From Ensifer sp. USDA 6670 (GTDB lineage Bacteria > Pseudomonadota > Alphaproteobacteria > Rhizobiales > Rhizobiaceae), in contig ATWE01000024.1 in NCBI GenBank assembly GCA_000421085.1, positions 1 through 60,340 of the forward strand: 60,340 bases of DNA, in the 5' to 3' direction. Under the pieces are notes generated by a model. The model was not told the DNA's origin and did no database searches. It saw only the letters and a program-made list of their open reading frames with translations. The position numbers and the translations under genes are program-made. The number at the start of each line of letters is the position of its first letter. The stretch's first letter is position 1. This document shows, one piece after another, positions 25,951 to 33,697 of this stretch.

Positions 25951-27405
25951 TTGAACGCGAATCTGATCCGGCATGCTGTCCATCTCGCGGCGATCCTGGG
26001 GCTCTACCTCTCCGGCGCGATGCTGATTCCGGCGCTGGTCGATCTCTATTATGGCCACGCGGACTGGCAGGTCTTCGCAGTGACGGCTTTTATGACGGGC
26101 GCAATCTCGTCGACGACGTTCATGGCGACACGGGCAGGTCCCCCACCCTTCTCGAAGAAATTCGGCTTCCTGGTGGTGAACGTCCTGTGGATCGTGTTTT
26201 CGATCGTCGGCGCCATTCCACTCTGGCTTTCCTCGGTAAAGCTGGATTTCGCCCAGGCCCTGTTCGAGTCCGTCTCGGCGGTAACGACGACCGGCTCGAC
26301 CGTAATCGTCGGGCTCGATGACGCGCCGCCCGGCCTGCTGCTCTGGCGGTCGCTCCTGAGCTGGTTCGGCGGCATCGGCATCGTCGTTCTCGGCCTGTTC
26401 ATCATCCCCTATCTGCGTGTCGGCGGCATGTCCTTCTTCAAGATGGAATCATCCGACACCAGCGACAAACCCTTTGCCCGGCTGGCAAGCTTCGGCCGCG
26501 CCTTCCTCGTCGTCTACGTATCGATAACTCTGCTGTGCGCGATCAGCTACGCCATGCTCGGGATGAACAGGTTCGACGCGATCAACCACGCAATGACGAC
26601 CGTCGCCACGGGAGGTTTTTCCACTCACGATGCATCATTTGGCTACTTTTCCAGTATCCCTCTCTTCTGGGTAAGCACCTTCTTCATGGCGCTCTGCAGC
26701 CTGCCCTTCTCAATCCTGATCGTGCTCGTCGTTCGCGGACGGCTGGACGCACTTCGTGATCCTCAGATCATCGTGTTCCTAGGCTACCTCACAGCCTTCT
26801 CGGTTGCGGTCGCTACCTATAACAGACTTGCTAACGGTGTTGAGTTTCACCTGGCGCTCACCCACGCCTTCTTCAATGTCACATCGCTTCTGTCGACCAC
26901 GGGCTACGCGAGCCAGGACTACAGCTTGTGGGGTCCGTTCGTATTCATGGTCGCGTTCATATGCACATTTATCGGTGGCTGCTCCGGCTCGACGGCCGGC
27001 GGTATGAAAGCATATCGGTTCGTCGTGCTCTTCAACGCCATTCGGTCGGCTCTGAACAAACTCGTCTATCCAAACGCGATCTATGCGGTGCGTTACGGCA
27101 AGAATACGGTCGACGCGGACGTGCAGCGCGCCATCCTGCTGTTCTTCATTACCTATATTCTCCTCTGGGTCTTCGGCAGCCTGATTATGGGCGCCCTCGG
27201 CTATGATTTCGTCACAGCGGTATCGGCCGTCATCACGTGCCTCTCCAATGTCGGCCCCGGCCTCGGAAGCATCATCGGCCCTGCGGGCAATTTCTCGACA
27301 CTCCAGGATCCCGAGCTCTATCTTCTGTCGCTGATGATGCTGCTCGGGCGTCTGGAGGTCCTGACCGTTCTCGTCGTGCTCACTCCGATCTTCTGGAAGC
27401 AGTAA
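25951..27405 (+). CDS. trkH: TrkH-family potassium uptake channel subunit
   Basis: 484 residues from a TTG start at 25951 with aggaa upstream; this length equals the usual TrkH, whereas earlier in-frame ATGs add an unrelated N-terminus. Four P-loop repeats line the pore; visible pieces are SAVTTTGSTVIVGL, TTVATGGFSTHDASF, TSLLSTTGYASQDY and TCLSNVGPGLGSI. The Gly residues of the filters are conserved. The protein imports K+ across the inner membrane with the NAD-binding TrkA, which is not in this window. Confidence 0.92.
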   Translation: MNANLIRHAVHLAAILGLYLSGAMLIPALVDLYYGHADWQVFAVTAFMTGAISSTTFMATRAGPPPFSKKFGFLVVNVLWIVFSIVGAIPLWLSSVKLDFAQALFESVSAVTTTGSTVIVGLDDAPPGLLLWRSLLSWFGGIGIVVLGLFIIPYLRVGGMSFFKMESSDTSDKPFARLASFGRAFLVVYVSITLLCAISYAMLGMNRFDAINHAMTTVATGGFSTHDASFGYFSSIPLFWVSTFFMALCSLPFSILIVLVVRGRLDALRDPQIIVFLGYLTAFSVAVATYNRLANGVEFHLALTHAFFNVTSLLSTTGYASQDYSLWGPFVFMVAFICTFIGGCSGSTAGGMKAYRFVVLFNAIRSALNKLVYPNAIYAVRYGKNTVDADVQRAILLFFITYILLWVFGSLIMGALGYDFVTAVSAVITCLSNVGPGLGSIIGPAGNFSTLQDPELYLLSLMMLLGRLEVLTVLVVLTPIFWKQ

Positions 27406-27483
27406 CCGCCGCCCGGCTGCAGCCTTGACTTGGTGTGCCAAATGCCGAAAGCTCCAGAGTGATCGGGCATTCTGGAAAGCGCG

Positions 27484-28071
27484 ATGCCGAAACACCTGCT
27501 CCTGCTGGCACTCACCTACGCCACTGTCATCCTCGCCGACACGCAGGCAGACGCGGGTCCGCTGGCCGACGCTGCGGCGAAGGCCGAACAGCAGGCGCGC
27601 GCCGGCGATGCCACTGGCGCGCAGGAAACCTTGCGCAAGGCCATGAGCGACTTTTCGCAGACCCTTCCCTTCGCCATCGGCAAGGCGGTTTTCGTCACAG
27701 CAGCACCGGCGGGCTTTGCAATGTACGAGCCCCGGCCCGACCCGGTATTCGACGCCGGCGAAACGCTCATATCCTATGTCGAGCCCGTGGGACTTACCTG
27801 GAAGGAGGCAAGCGACAAGGGTAAGCTCGAGACACGCTTCACGGTCGACTTCGATATCCTGAACCCGAAGGGAGAGGTTCTCGCCAGCCAAAAGGCGTTC
27901 GGCGACTTCACCTTCAAGGGCTATCAGCGCAATCAGGAAATCTATGCGACGCTGAGGATCGACGTCGCCGGGGCGCCGTCCGGGAACTATGTGCTGCGCT
28001 ACCGTTTCAACGACACCAACAGCGGCAGGAGTGCAAGCGTCGATCAACCATTCGAGATCTCCGGCCCTTGA
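27484..28071 (+). CDS. Secreted hypothetical protein
   Basis: 195 residues with a signal peptide (residues 1-24, cleavage near ADAGP). The mature part starts with an Ala-rich helix (LADAAAKAEQQARAGDATGAQETLRKA), then a beta-rich domain with EVLASQKAFGDFTFKGYQRNQEIYATLRIDV and PSGNYVLRYRFNDTN. This end resembles a cupredoxin/Ig-like fold, but I do not recognise the family. The ATG at 27484 lies directly after the ribosome binding site region aagcgcg, which is weak. It follows trkH by 78 bases. Confidence 0.7.
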   Translation: MPKHLLLLALTYATVILADTQADAGPLADAAAKAEQQARAGDATGAQETLRKAMSDFSQTLPFAIGKAVFVTAAPAGFAMYEPRPDPVFDAGETLISYVEPVGLTWKEASDKGKLETRFTVDFDILNPKGEVLASQKAFGDFTFKGYQRNQEIYATLRIDVAGAPSGNYVLRYRFNDTNSGRSASVDQPFEISGP

Positions 28072-28148
28072 GAGATTGCCGATCTCAGCCAGCAGCACGC
28101 CGGGATCGGAAGGCGGTGCACCTGGCTGGAAGGAGAGTCTGGCGGCTC

Positions 28149-28231
28149 TGGTGCGGACGACGGGAATCGAACCCGTACGGTTTCCCGAGGGATTTTAAGT
28201 CCCTTGCGTCTACCAGTTTCGCCACGTCCGC
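28149..28231 (-). tRNA. tRNA-Leu (anticodon TAA)
   Basis: Minus strand. The acceptor stem gcggacg pairs with cgtccgc, the anticodon stem encloses cttaaaa (TAA), the variable arm is short (cgggaaaccgt), the T loop is ttcgatt, and CCA is encoded at the 3' end (28149-28151). Confidence 0.95.
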
Positions 28232-28348
28232 CCACAGCCTAAATCAAATACTTAGTCGATTCAGTCAAGGAAATGTTTCCCGAACGGCGTTTTCCGGACT
28301 GTCCGGCGAGATCGCAGAGGCTATGCCAGTAACTCACGTCATGCGAAA

Positions 28349-28378
28349 GCGCCGTGCGTCTGAAATGACGCACGGCGC
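28349..28378. terminator. Strong hairpin downstream of the Gly-rich gene
   Basis: A perfect 12-bp stem gcgccgtgcgtc/gacgcacggcgc with loop tgaaat. On the minus strand it is followed by TTTCGC. It lies 44-73 bases after the end of the Gly-rich gene, so it probably terminates that transcript. Confidence 0.6.
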
Positions 28379-28421
28379 AAAGAGCGACACCAATTGATCG
28401 CGAGGCGTGAAGCGGACTGGC

Positions 28422-28733
28422 TTACCGACCTTGGCCGGTCTTCGAGCTTTCTTGTGATTGTCCTACGCCGCGGCCGCCTCGCGCCACGCCCTTGCCATGG
28501 GAGCTGCCGGGGTTCGTTGGATCTGTGCCGTTACCCCAGCCGTTGTTGCCTTTAACCTTCCCCCCACCGCCACCGCCGCCGCCGGACTTGGCGATTGCAT
28601 TTGACGTCAGGCTGGTGGAAAGCAACATTGTTACGGCAGGAGGCGTCACAATGGCGAAACGACCGCAACTTTTCAGAAACTCTCGCCGATCTTCTTCGCT
28701 CTTTGATGGTGATTCGCGTGGTACATCGGGCAT
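28422..28733 (-). CDS. Gly-rich membrane-anchored small protein, unknown
   Basis: 103 residues. The N-terminal half has a charged head (SPSKSEEDRREFLKSCGRF) then a hydrophobic stretch (FAIVTPPAVTMLLSTSL, about residues 29-45). The arrangement RREFL then hydrophobic segment looks like a Tat-type signal or a membrane anchor. The rest is a run of Gly (about 53-60) and then NNGWGNGTDPTNPGSSHGKG. The Trp-Gly-Asn-Gly and Asn-Pro-Gly pattern is one I have seen in alphaproteobacterial Gly-rich proteins, without a known job. ATG at 28733 is chosen because ggaaggagag stands before it. A palindrome atatgg-ggta-ccatat lies upstream at 28801-28816. Confidence 0.65.
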   Translation of the reverse strand: MPDVPRESPSKSEEDRREFLKSCGRFAIVTPPAVTMLLSTSLTSNAIAKSGGGGGGGGKVKGNNGWGNGTDPTNPGSSHGKGVARGGRGVGQSQESSKTGQGR

Positions 28734-29102
28734 GAATGCCTCTCCTTCCCCTTGCATCGATTACACCCGTAGAGATTGCCATCGCAGCCCGGCGTTGAAC
28801 ATATGGGGTACCATATAGAACCATAGAGAGCTGCAGGGTGGGCTGGCTCAATCCTGAGTTCCTGATTTGGAGCGCATATACGGTCGCACCGGCACGCTCC
28901 AGACGGCACTTCGCGCAGCTTGCCGTTACAGTCGAGGCACGATCCTCGATCTCTGCGATCAGCAGAAGGCGATGAAAACCACGCCCTTCTCTTAGGGCTA
29001 CAACCACCCCGCGCGGAACTAGGCGGAGCGAGCCCGACGGCTGCCAGCGTTAGTTTTGGCACCTCCGCCCGCAGCTTAGAGTCGAGCACATAGGGTATTC
29101 GG
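28734..29102. other. Intergenic region with palindrome and a partial copy of tRNA-Leu flank
   Basis: Frames here do not look coding. It contains the palindrome at 28801-28816. Near 29058-29100 it has a stretch resembling 28221-28266, the 5' end and upstream flank of tRNA-Leu (shared ctccgccc...cagc, then atTC.GTCA..gg, with gaps). The similarity is partial and could be a relic of a duplicated site. Confidence 0.4.
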
Positions 29103-29528
29103 TCAGGATGTCTTGCGATCGTCCGGTTTCACCAATGTCAAGCCGGACCCCTCGTCGGGCGCCGCAAGCGCCGCACCGGGCAGATAGAGCGAAATCGGCC
29201 GAATCTCGTACACGGCGGTCGGGTTGACGCGGCGCAATTCGCGTGCCGTCTCGACGGCGGCCTCAATGCTCGGGCAATCGACCACGTAAAGGCCCAGCAA
29301 CTGCTCCTTGGTCTCGGCAAAAGGGCCGTCGATGATCATGCCGGCACCATCGCCCCGCAATGTCACGGCGTCCTTAGTCGAGCCAAGCCGTGCGGCCGGG
29401 CCCAATCGCTTCTCCCGGACGAGGCGATCATTGACCTGCAGCAGATCGTCCATCAGCTTGGCATCTGCCTCCCTGGTCCAAGATTCGACCACCTCTTCCT
29501 CGTGATAGGCCAATATCGCGTAGAACAT
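29103..29528 (-). CDS. YciI-family (DGPF) protein
   Basis: 141 residues. The YciI/DGPF signature is plain: GAGMIIDGPFAETKEQLLGLYVVDCPSIEAAVETA. This family of small ferredoxin-like domains is often encoded beside ECF sigma factors, none of which is adjacent. The start at 29528 (MFYAILAYHEEE) follows ggagaggga; the open frame upstream is not coding. The C-terminal 25 residues are extra to the fold. It may be cytosolic; substrate unknown. Confidence 0.88.
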   Translation of the reverse strand: MFYAILAYHEEEVVESWTREADAKLMDDLLQVNDRLVREKRLGPAARLGSTKDAVTLRGDGAGMIIDGPFAETKEQLLGLYVVDCPSIEAAVETARELRRVNPTAVYEIRPISLYLPGAALAAPDEGSGLTLVKPDDRKTS

Positions 29529-29736
29529 GGATCCCTCTCCAAAACCCCATACGGTGCCCAGGTCAGGCACAACGACATGCATGAAACAGCGGTTGCATGG
29601 TCATGCGAGCGATCCCGCGAAACCGCGCCTCGTGAATCGAGGCGATTAGATCGTTTCCGCAGCGCGCGGGCAAGCCCAGCTATTAGCGGGCGCGCACCAA
29701 TGGCGCGCCTGATGTTGCGTCCGCCGCTCGACGTCC

Positions 29737-29997
29737 TCAAAGCTCGCCGTCGGTCACCTTTGGAGGAACGCGGCCGGTATGATGGGTCGGATTATCCGAT
29801 CCCGCGCCTTCGGCCGGCTTTTCTTTCTTTGTGCTTTGGCCACTTCTGGCCGGCGGCTCGCTGGCCTCCTCGGTATCGGACTCCGTCGGCTGATCTGGAA
29901 GCGGCTGTGGCTCCATGTCCATTTCTTTCGGTTCCGGTTTCCAGGTGGGAGACGGCATCGGCTGGTCGGTCAGATCGTCATGTTTGGGATTGCTCAT
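29737..29997 (-). CDS. Small Pro/Glu-rich disordered protein
   Basis: 86 residues with low-complexity composition rich in Pro, Glu, Ser and Asp (PEPKEMDMEPQPLPDQPTE; SDTEEASEPPARSG). No fold or signal is visible, so it is probably intrinsically disordered. The ribosome binding site aaaggag is strong. About 30-55 bases upstream is a GGAAC-N17-GTT element matching the RpoE2 general-stress promoter. This, more than composition, suggests it is a stress-induced protein of unknown role. Confidence 0.6.
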   Translation of the reverse strand: MSNPKHDDLTDQPMPSPTWKPEPKEMDMEPQPLPDQPTESDTEEASEPPARSGQSTKKEKPAEGAGSDNPTHHTGRVPPKVTDGEL

Positions 29998-30025
29998 GGC
30001 TCGCTCCTTTCGGTCTCGCCAGATC

Positions 30026-30050
30026 AACCCCGGACATTTCTGAAGGTTCC
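30026..30050 (-). promoter_or_regulatory. Putative RpoE2 (general stress sigma factor) promoter
   Basis: Minus-strand GGAAC (30046-30050) and GTT (30026-30028) are separated by 17 bases. In Sinorhizobium the RpoE2 consensus is GGAAC-N16/17-CGTT; here the base before GTT is G rather than C. It lies about 30 bases upstream of the start at 29997. Confidence 0.55.
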
Positions 30051-30200
30051 TCATGGCCTTGCCGGCCCGTTCGAGGGGATGGCATCTCGCCCAAGAAATT
30101 TTGCAACCCCTGATTCGCCAGGGGTTCAATCGCGGCATGTCAATGGCAAGATGATGCAGGGCTCAACGGCATCCTTGATGACGACTACGGAGGGTGGGGC

Positions 30201-30440
30201 GTGCGTTCACTGCAAGCGTTCGGCGGCATAGCCTTGCTTCCCGAAGACCTCGACACGCTGCAGCGCGTGTTCGACAAGCTGTGCCGCGAATACCGATGGC
30301 CGCGCGAGAGCGCGCAGGCTCGGCGGTTCGGTCGGATGCTGATCCGGGAATATCAGGCCGGCACGAGAGATGAGGGACTTCTTCTGCGAGCTGGGCAAAC
30401 CTTCGTCAGTCAGGCCAACGCACAAAAGAGGCTGGCCTGA
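30201..30440 (+). CDS. Small hypothetical protein
   Basis: 79 residues, basic, mostly helical (LDTLQRVFDKLCREYRWP ... SAQARRFGRMLIREYQAG). GTG start at 30201 with a strong ggaggg site at 30190-30195. The divergent arrangement with the disordered-protein gene leaves about 200 bases for two promoters; a hairpin (aacccctg/caggggtt, 30105-30126) lies there. I recall similar small proteins encoded in rhizobial accessory DNA but know no function. Confidence 0.6.
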   Translation: MRSLQAFGGIALLPEDLDTLQRVFDKLCREYRWPRESAQARRFGRMLIREYQAGTRDEGLLLRAGQTFVSQANAQKRLA

Positions 30441-30485
30441 ACGGAAATCCCGGCCGTGCGGCGAGGAGCCGGCCAATGACCCGGC

Positions 30486-30704
30486 TCAATGATAGTAGAA
30501 ACAGTCGCAGTCGGCTCTCGTGGCGTCCTCTCCTCTCCATACCCTGACGGCCAGCTTTGACGACTCGCCGGTCTCGTCGAGACGTAATCCCAACAGCGAA
30601 ATCGCCGCCGCCTTTGGATTCGGCGCGTCTATTTCGATGACCGATCCGACCTGGTGAACGCCCAGGCGTGCAGTCCAGGTAAAGATCTGAACATTGTAAT
30701 GCAT
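30486..30704 (-). CDS. Small hypothetical protein
   Basis: 72 residues, a probable small beta-alpha domain (MHYNVQIFTWTARLGVHQVGS, SVIEIDAPNPKAAAISLLGLRL, KLAVRVW). It ends with an unusual CDCFYYH tail that holds two cysteines and a histidine. The ATG at 30704 follows ggagaa. No family is recognised. It is convergent with the preceding small gene. Confidence 0.55.
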   Translation of the reverse strand: MHYNVQIFTWTARLGVHQVGSVIEIDAPNPKAAAISLLGLRLDETGESSKLAVRVWRGEDATRADCDCFYYH

Positions 30705-30790
30705 GGAAATTCTCCATTTCAGTCGCCGGCTGCGCGGGTCGCTTAACCAAGGACAACTGCCTCGCCTCATTGCCCTCTAATCCAACGTCG

Positions 30791-31033
30791 TCAGCCATCC
30801 TCTACAGTCGCTTCCGGCCGATCTCCGCCGTCGGCATGTTCGAAATGCCAGTTTCCCTTCTCATCCTGGAAGCTGATCTCCTCGTCGTCGCCGCCGACCT
30901 GCTGTTCGGCTGCTGCAGCTTTGGCGGCCGCTAGCGCCATCTCGCGACTGGGAAAGGGTTCTGAATATGCATCGGCTGCCTTGTAGGCCCAGCCTCCATC
31001 GTGTGGAACGATGAAATAAGTGATCTGCACCAT
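30791..31033 (-). CDS. DUF2188 domain protein
   Basis: 80 residues matching DUF2188: FIVPHDGGWAYKAADAYSEPFPSREMALAAAKAAAAEQ, then EISFQDEKGNWHFEHA. These small cytosolic proteins occur widely in bacteria and are of unknown role. It has a good site (gtgaagg) before the ATG. Together with its neighbours it makes a row of five tiny genes before wrbA. Confidence 0.82.
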   Translation of the reverse strand: MVQITYFIVPHDGGWAYKAADAYSEPFPSREMALAAAKAAAAEQQVGGDDEEISFQDEKGNWHFEHADGGDRPEATVEDG

Positions 31034-31380
31034 CCTTCACTCCCATGGATGTTCAAGGACAGCCCCTGCCCTCGACGGCCGCGCCGCGCGGCCCCTTGTG
31101 CTCCTCCTTGCTGCCGCATGCCTCCCTGAATCGGAGCCGGTCTGAGAAGAGCCGCAGCCAAAGTGCTGTAGCGACCGTGCCCACTAAAAAGCGCACGTCG
31201 CCGTCGGGCATTTCTGATGCCGAATGCTGCGATGTTAACACAAAATTGCCCCATTGGGCCACATTTGCGAATGCTTGCCGCCCGATGTTCGGCGGCCCGG
31301 CCGGGTGCGGGCTTTAATGCGAATCGCCCGCCAAAAAGCGCGCGGCTCGATCGGGAGCCGCGCACGAACGTTGAAGATCG
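31034..31380. other. Intergenic region without a gene
   Basis: Apart from the terminator of wrbA at 31333-31363, nothing coding is supported. The open frames present have biased composition and no initiation site. Confidence 0.45.
31333..31363 (-). terminator. Rho-independent terminator of wrbA
   Basis: On the minus strand the 9-bp stem gcgcggctc/gagccgcgc (31355-31363 and 31340-31348) is followed, after two bases, by a run of five T (31333-31337). It lies just downstream of the wrbA stop. Confidence 0.8.
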
Positions 31381-31980
31381 TCAGTCCGCAAGCTTCGCGG
31401 CAATCCGCGCGACATGCGCACCCTGAAAGCGGGCCGCTTCGAGCTCGACCGTGGAGGGCTGGCGCGAACCGTCGCCGCCGGTAATCGTCGAGGCGCCGTA
31501 GGGCGATCCGCCCTTGACTTCCTCGACGCCCATCTGGCCCTGGAAGGCATAGGGAAGTCCGACGACCACCATGCCGTGATGCATCATCGTGGGAATGAGG
31601 CCGAGGATCGTCGATTCCTGGCCGCCGTGCTGGGTCGCCGACGAGGTGAACGCCGAGCCCACCTTGCCGACAAGCTTTCCCTTTGCCCAGAGGCCGCCGG
31701 TCTGGTCGATAAAGTTGCGCAATTGCGAAGCGACGGTTCCGTAGCGGGTGCCCGCGCCGAAGATGATTGCATCGTATTCCGCCAGCTCTTCGACGGTCGC
31801 GACCGGTGCCGGCTGGTCCAGCTTGAAATGCGAGGCTTTCGCCACCTCCTCCGGCACGAGTTCCGGGACGCGCTTGACGGCTACTTCGGCACCGGCCGAT
31901 CTTGCACCTTCCGCGACCGCATAGGCCATGGTTTCGATATGCCCATAGGCCGAATAGTAAAGAACCAGTACTCTAGCCAA
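31381..31980 (-). CDS. wrbA: NAD(P)H:quinone oxidoreductase WrbA
   Basis: 199 residues, flavodoxin fold with the FMN phosphate loop near the N-terminus ([16 protein letters not shown]) and WrbA-specific segments [18 protein letters not shown] and [12 protein letters not shown]. It performs two-electron reduction of quinones, giving protection against oxidative stress. The start codon is TTG at 31980, supported by aaggag seven bases upstream. A terminator follows the gene. It is divergent from the CinA-like gene. Confidence 0.95.
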   Translation of the reverse strand: MARVLVLYYSAYGHIETMAYAVAEGARSAGAEVAVKRVPELVPEEVAKASHFKLDQPAPVATVEELAEYDAIIFGAGTRYGTVASQLRNFIDQTGGLWAKGKLVGKVGSAFTSSATQHGGQESTILGLIPTMMHHGMVVVGLPYAFQGQMGVEEVKGGSPYGASTITGGDGSRQPSTVELEAARFQGAHVARIAAKLAD

Positions 31981-32141
31981 AACAATACTCCTTGCTGTCC
32001 GGCAATTCCGCTTGATCGCCGCCGCCGGCAGGATTTATCAAAACGCATACCACTGCAAGTCTAGGGACGGTCGATAGACTGTTCAGCAATTTTCAACACT
32101 GACGAGATCGCGTTCGCGATCCGAATACGCCCGGAGCTCCA

Positions 32142-32903
32142 ATGACCAGCCCCACGATCGTCACCGCCGCCATGCTCGCCATCGGCGACGAGCTTCTCTC
32201 CGGCCGGACCAAGGACAAGAACATCGGCCATCTTGCCGATATGCTGACGATGGTCGGCATCGATCTGCGCGAGGTACGCATCGTCGCCGACGACCAGGAC
32301 GCGATCGTTGAGGCGCTCAATGCGCTGCGCAGCCGCTACCGCCACGTGTTTACTTCCGGCGGCATCGGTCCGACCCATGACGACATCACTGCCGATGCGA
32401 TTTCGAAGGCCTTCGGCGTCGAGTGCATTCACGAGCCGAAGGCAATGGAGCTGCTTGCCGCAATGTACGAGCGCCGCGGCATGGAGTTCACCGAGGCGCG
32501 CAAGCGGATGGCCCGCATGCCCGACGGCGCGACCCATATTCCCAATCCGGTGTCGACCGCACCCGGCTTCGCCATCGAGAACGTCTATGTCATGGCCGGC
32601 GTGCCCCAGGTGTTCCAGGCAATGCTCGACGCGTTGCTGCCGACCCTTGAGACCGGCACGCCCGTGCTGTCCCGCACGGTTCGCTCCCCCTATGGCGAGG
32701 GCGATATCGGAGCGCCGCTGACCGAGGTGCAAAAGAACCACCCCGAGACGAGCATCGGCTCCTATCCGAAATTCGACGGCAAGAGCTTCTCGACGGATAT
32801 CGTGATCCGGGCCCGCGATGCCGCGGTCCTTGGCGCCGCCGAAACCGAGGTGATCGCGATGATCGAGGCGATCCGCCGCTCGCGCGAGAAAGACCAGCCC
32901 TGA
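32142..32903 (+). CDS. CinA-like molybdopterin-binding domain protein
   Basis: 253 residues. The MoaB/Mog-type domain (IGDELLSGRTKDKNIGHLADML and SGGIGPTHDDITADAIS) matches the N-terminal half of CinA; the C-terminal pyridine-nucleotide deamidase domain of full CinA is missing. Full CinA proteins hydrolyse ADP-ribose. The short form is common in alphaproteobacteria and is annotated as competence/damage-inducible protein A. It is followed by gpt after 168 bases. Confidence 0.88.
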   Translation: MTSPTIVTAAMLAIGDELLSGRTKDKNIGHLADMLTMVGIDLREVRIVADDQDAIVEALNALRSRYRHVFTSGGIGPTHDDITADAISKAFGVECIHEPKAMELLAAMYERRGMEFTEARKRMARMPDGATHIPNPVSTAPGFAIENVYVMAGVPQVFQAMLDALLPTLETGTPVLSRTVRSPYGEGDIGAPLTEVQKNHPETSIGSYPKFDGKSFSTDIVIRARDAAVLGAAETEVIAMIEAIRRSREKDQP

Positions 32904-33071
32904 ACTCCGCGTCGGCGAAATCATTGCAGATCGCGATACTCGCGGCTCGACTGGCTCTTGCACTTTCGGCTTTATTGCCGCTATTGCATCAGACATGAAC
33001 AAGTGTCGGCGGCGTCGCCGTCGAACTGCAGCAACGCTTATCGCCGACAGCGCAGAGAGCCGGAGTCCGCC

Positions 33072-33569
33072 ATGTCTCTTCCCGAGAAAGCCTTTCCTGT
33101 ATCCTGGGATCAGTTCCACCGTGACGCCCGTGCCCTGGCCTGGCGGCTTGCGGACAACGGACAGGAATGGCGCGCGATGGTCTGCATTACGCGCGGCGGC
33201 CTTGTTCCGGCCGCTATTGTCAGCCGGGAACTCAACATCCGAATGATCGAAACGGTCTGCATCGCCTCCTACCATGACTACGACACGCAGGGCCAGATGA
33301 AGGTGCTCAAGAGCATCTCGCCTGAGATCGCGAAGGATGGAGGAGAAGGTGTTCTCATCGTCGACGATCTGACCGACACCGGCAAGACTGCCGCCGAGGT
33401 TCGCGCGATGCTGCCGAAGGCGCATTTCGCTGCGGTCTACGCAAAGCCGAAAGGTCGCCCCCTCGTCGATACTTTCGTGACCGAAGTCAGCCAGGATACC
33501 TGGATCTACTTCCCCTGGGACCTCGGTTTCACCTACCAGGAACCGATCGCCAAGGGCACGCGCGGCTAA
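33072..33569 (+). CDS. gpt: Xanthine phosphoribosyltransferase
   Basis: 165 residues. It salvages xanthine and guanine with PRPP to make XMP and GMP. The PRPP-binding loop is [14 protein letters not shown] (about residues 95-108); [10 protein letters not shown] is the flexible-loop side. The ATG start gives [18 protein letters not shown], as in E. coli Gpt. A repeat-type hairpin follows the stop (33573-33611). Confidence 0.93.
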   Translation: MSLPEKAFPVSWDQFHRDARALAWRLADNGQEWRAMVCITRGGLVPAAIVSRELNIRMIETVCIASYHDYDTQGQMKVLKSISPEIAKDGGEGVLIVDDLTDTGKTAAEVRAMLPKAHFAAVYAKPKGRPLVDTFVTEVSQDTWIYFPWDLGFTYQEPIAKGTRG

Positions 33570-33572
33570 CGC

Positions 33573-33673
33573 AGAGCGTTCCACTGTTTCATTGACACAG
33601 TGAAACACTCTAACATTTCGAAAGCACGCACTTCCGGACGGAAAACCGTTACACACTTTTCCTGGAAGTGCTC
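33573..33673. repeat. Rhizobial intergenic repeat, copy 2, with hairpin
   Basis: Left part: imperfect 15-bp stem (33573-33587 against 33597-33611, 13 of 15 paired), which could terminate gpt. Right part: 33627-33673 repeats the block at 4048-4091. It lies between the convergent gpt and nnr genes. Confidence 0.75.
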
Positions 33674-33697
33674 TCCCGGCAGGGACGCTCGGGTGTT

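Noticed and set aside
26779..28098. 439-residue minus-strand frame over trkH and the secreted protein
   Set aside because: Antisense to conserved membrane helices of TrkH.
28673..29089. 139-residue Cys-rich minus-strand frame near the Gly-rich gene
   Set aside because: No initiation site, overlaps the real gene, and composition is erratic.
30105..30126. Hairpin aacccctg/caggggtt taken as a CRISPR-like or attachment repeat
   Set aside because: It occurs once and has no spacer array; it is a simple hairpin in a divergent promoter region.
32061..33656. 531-residue minus-strand frame over the cinA-like and gpt genes
   Set aside because: Antisense to two clear genes, without motifs.
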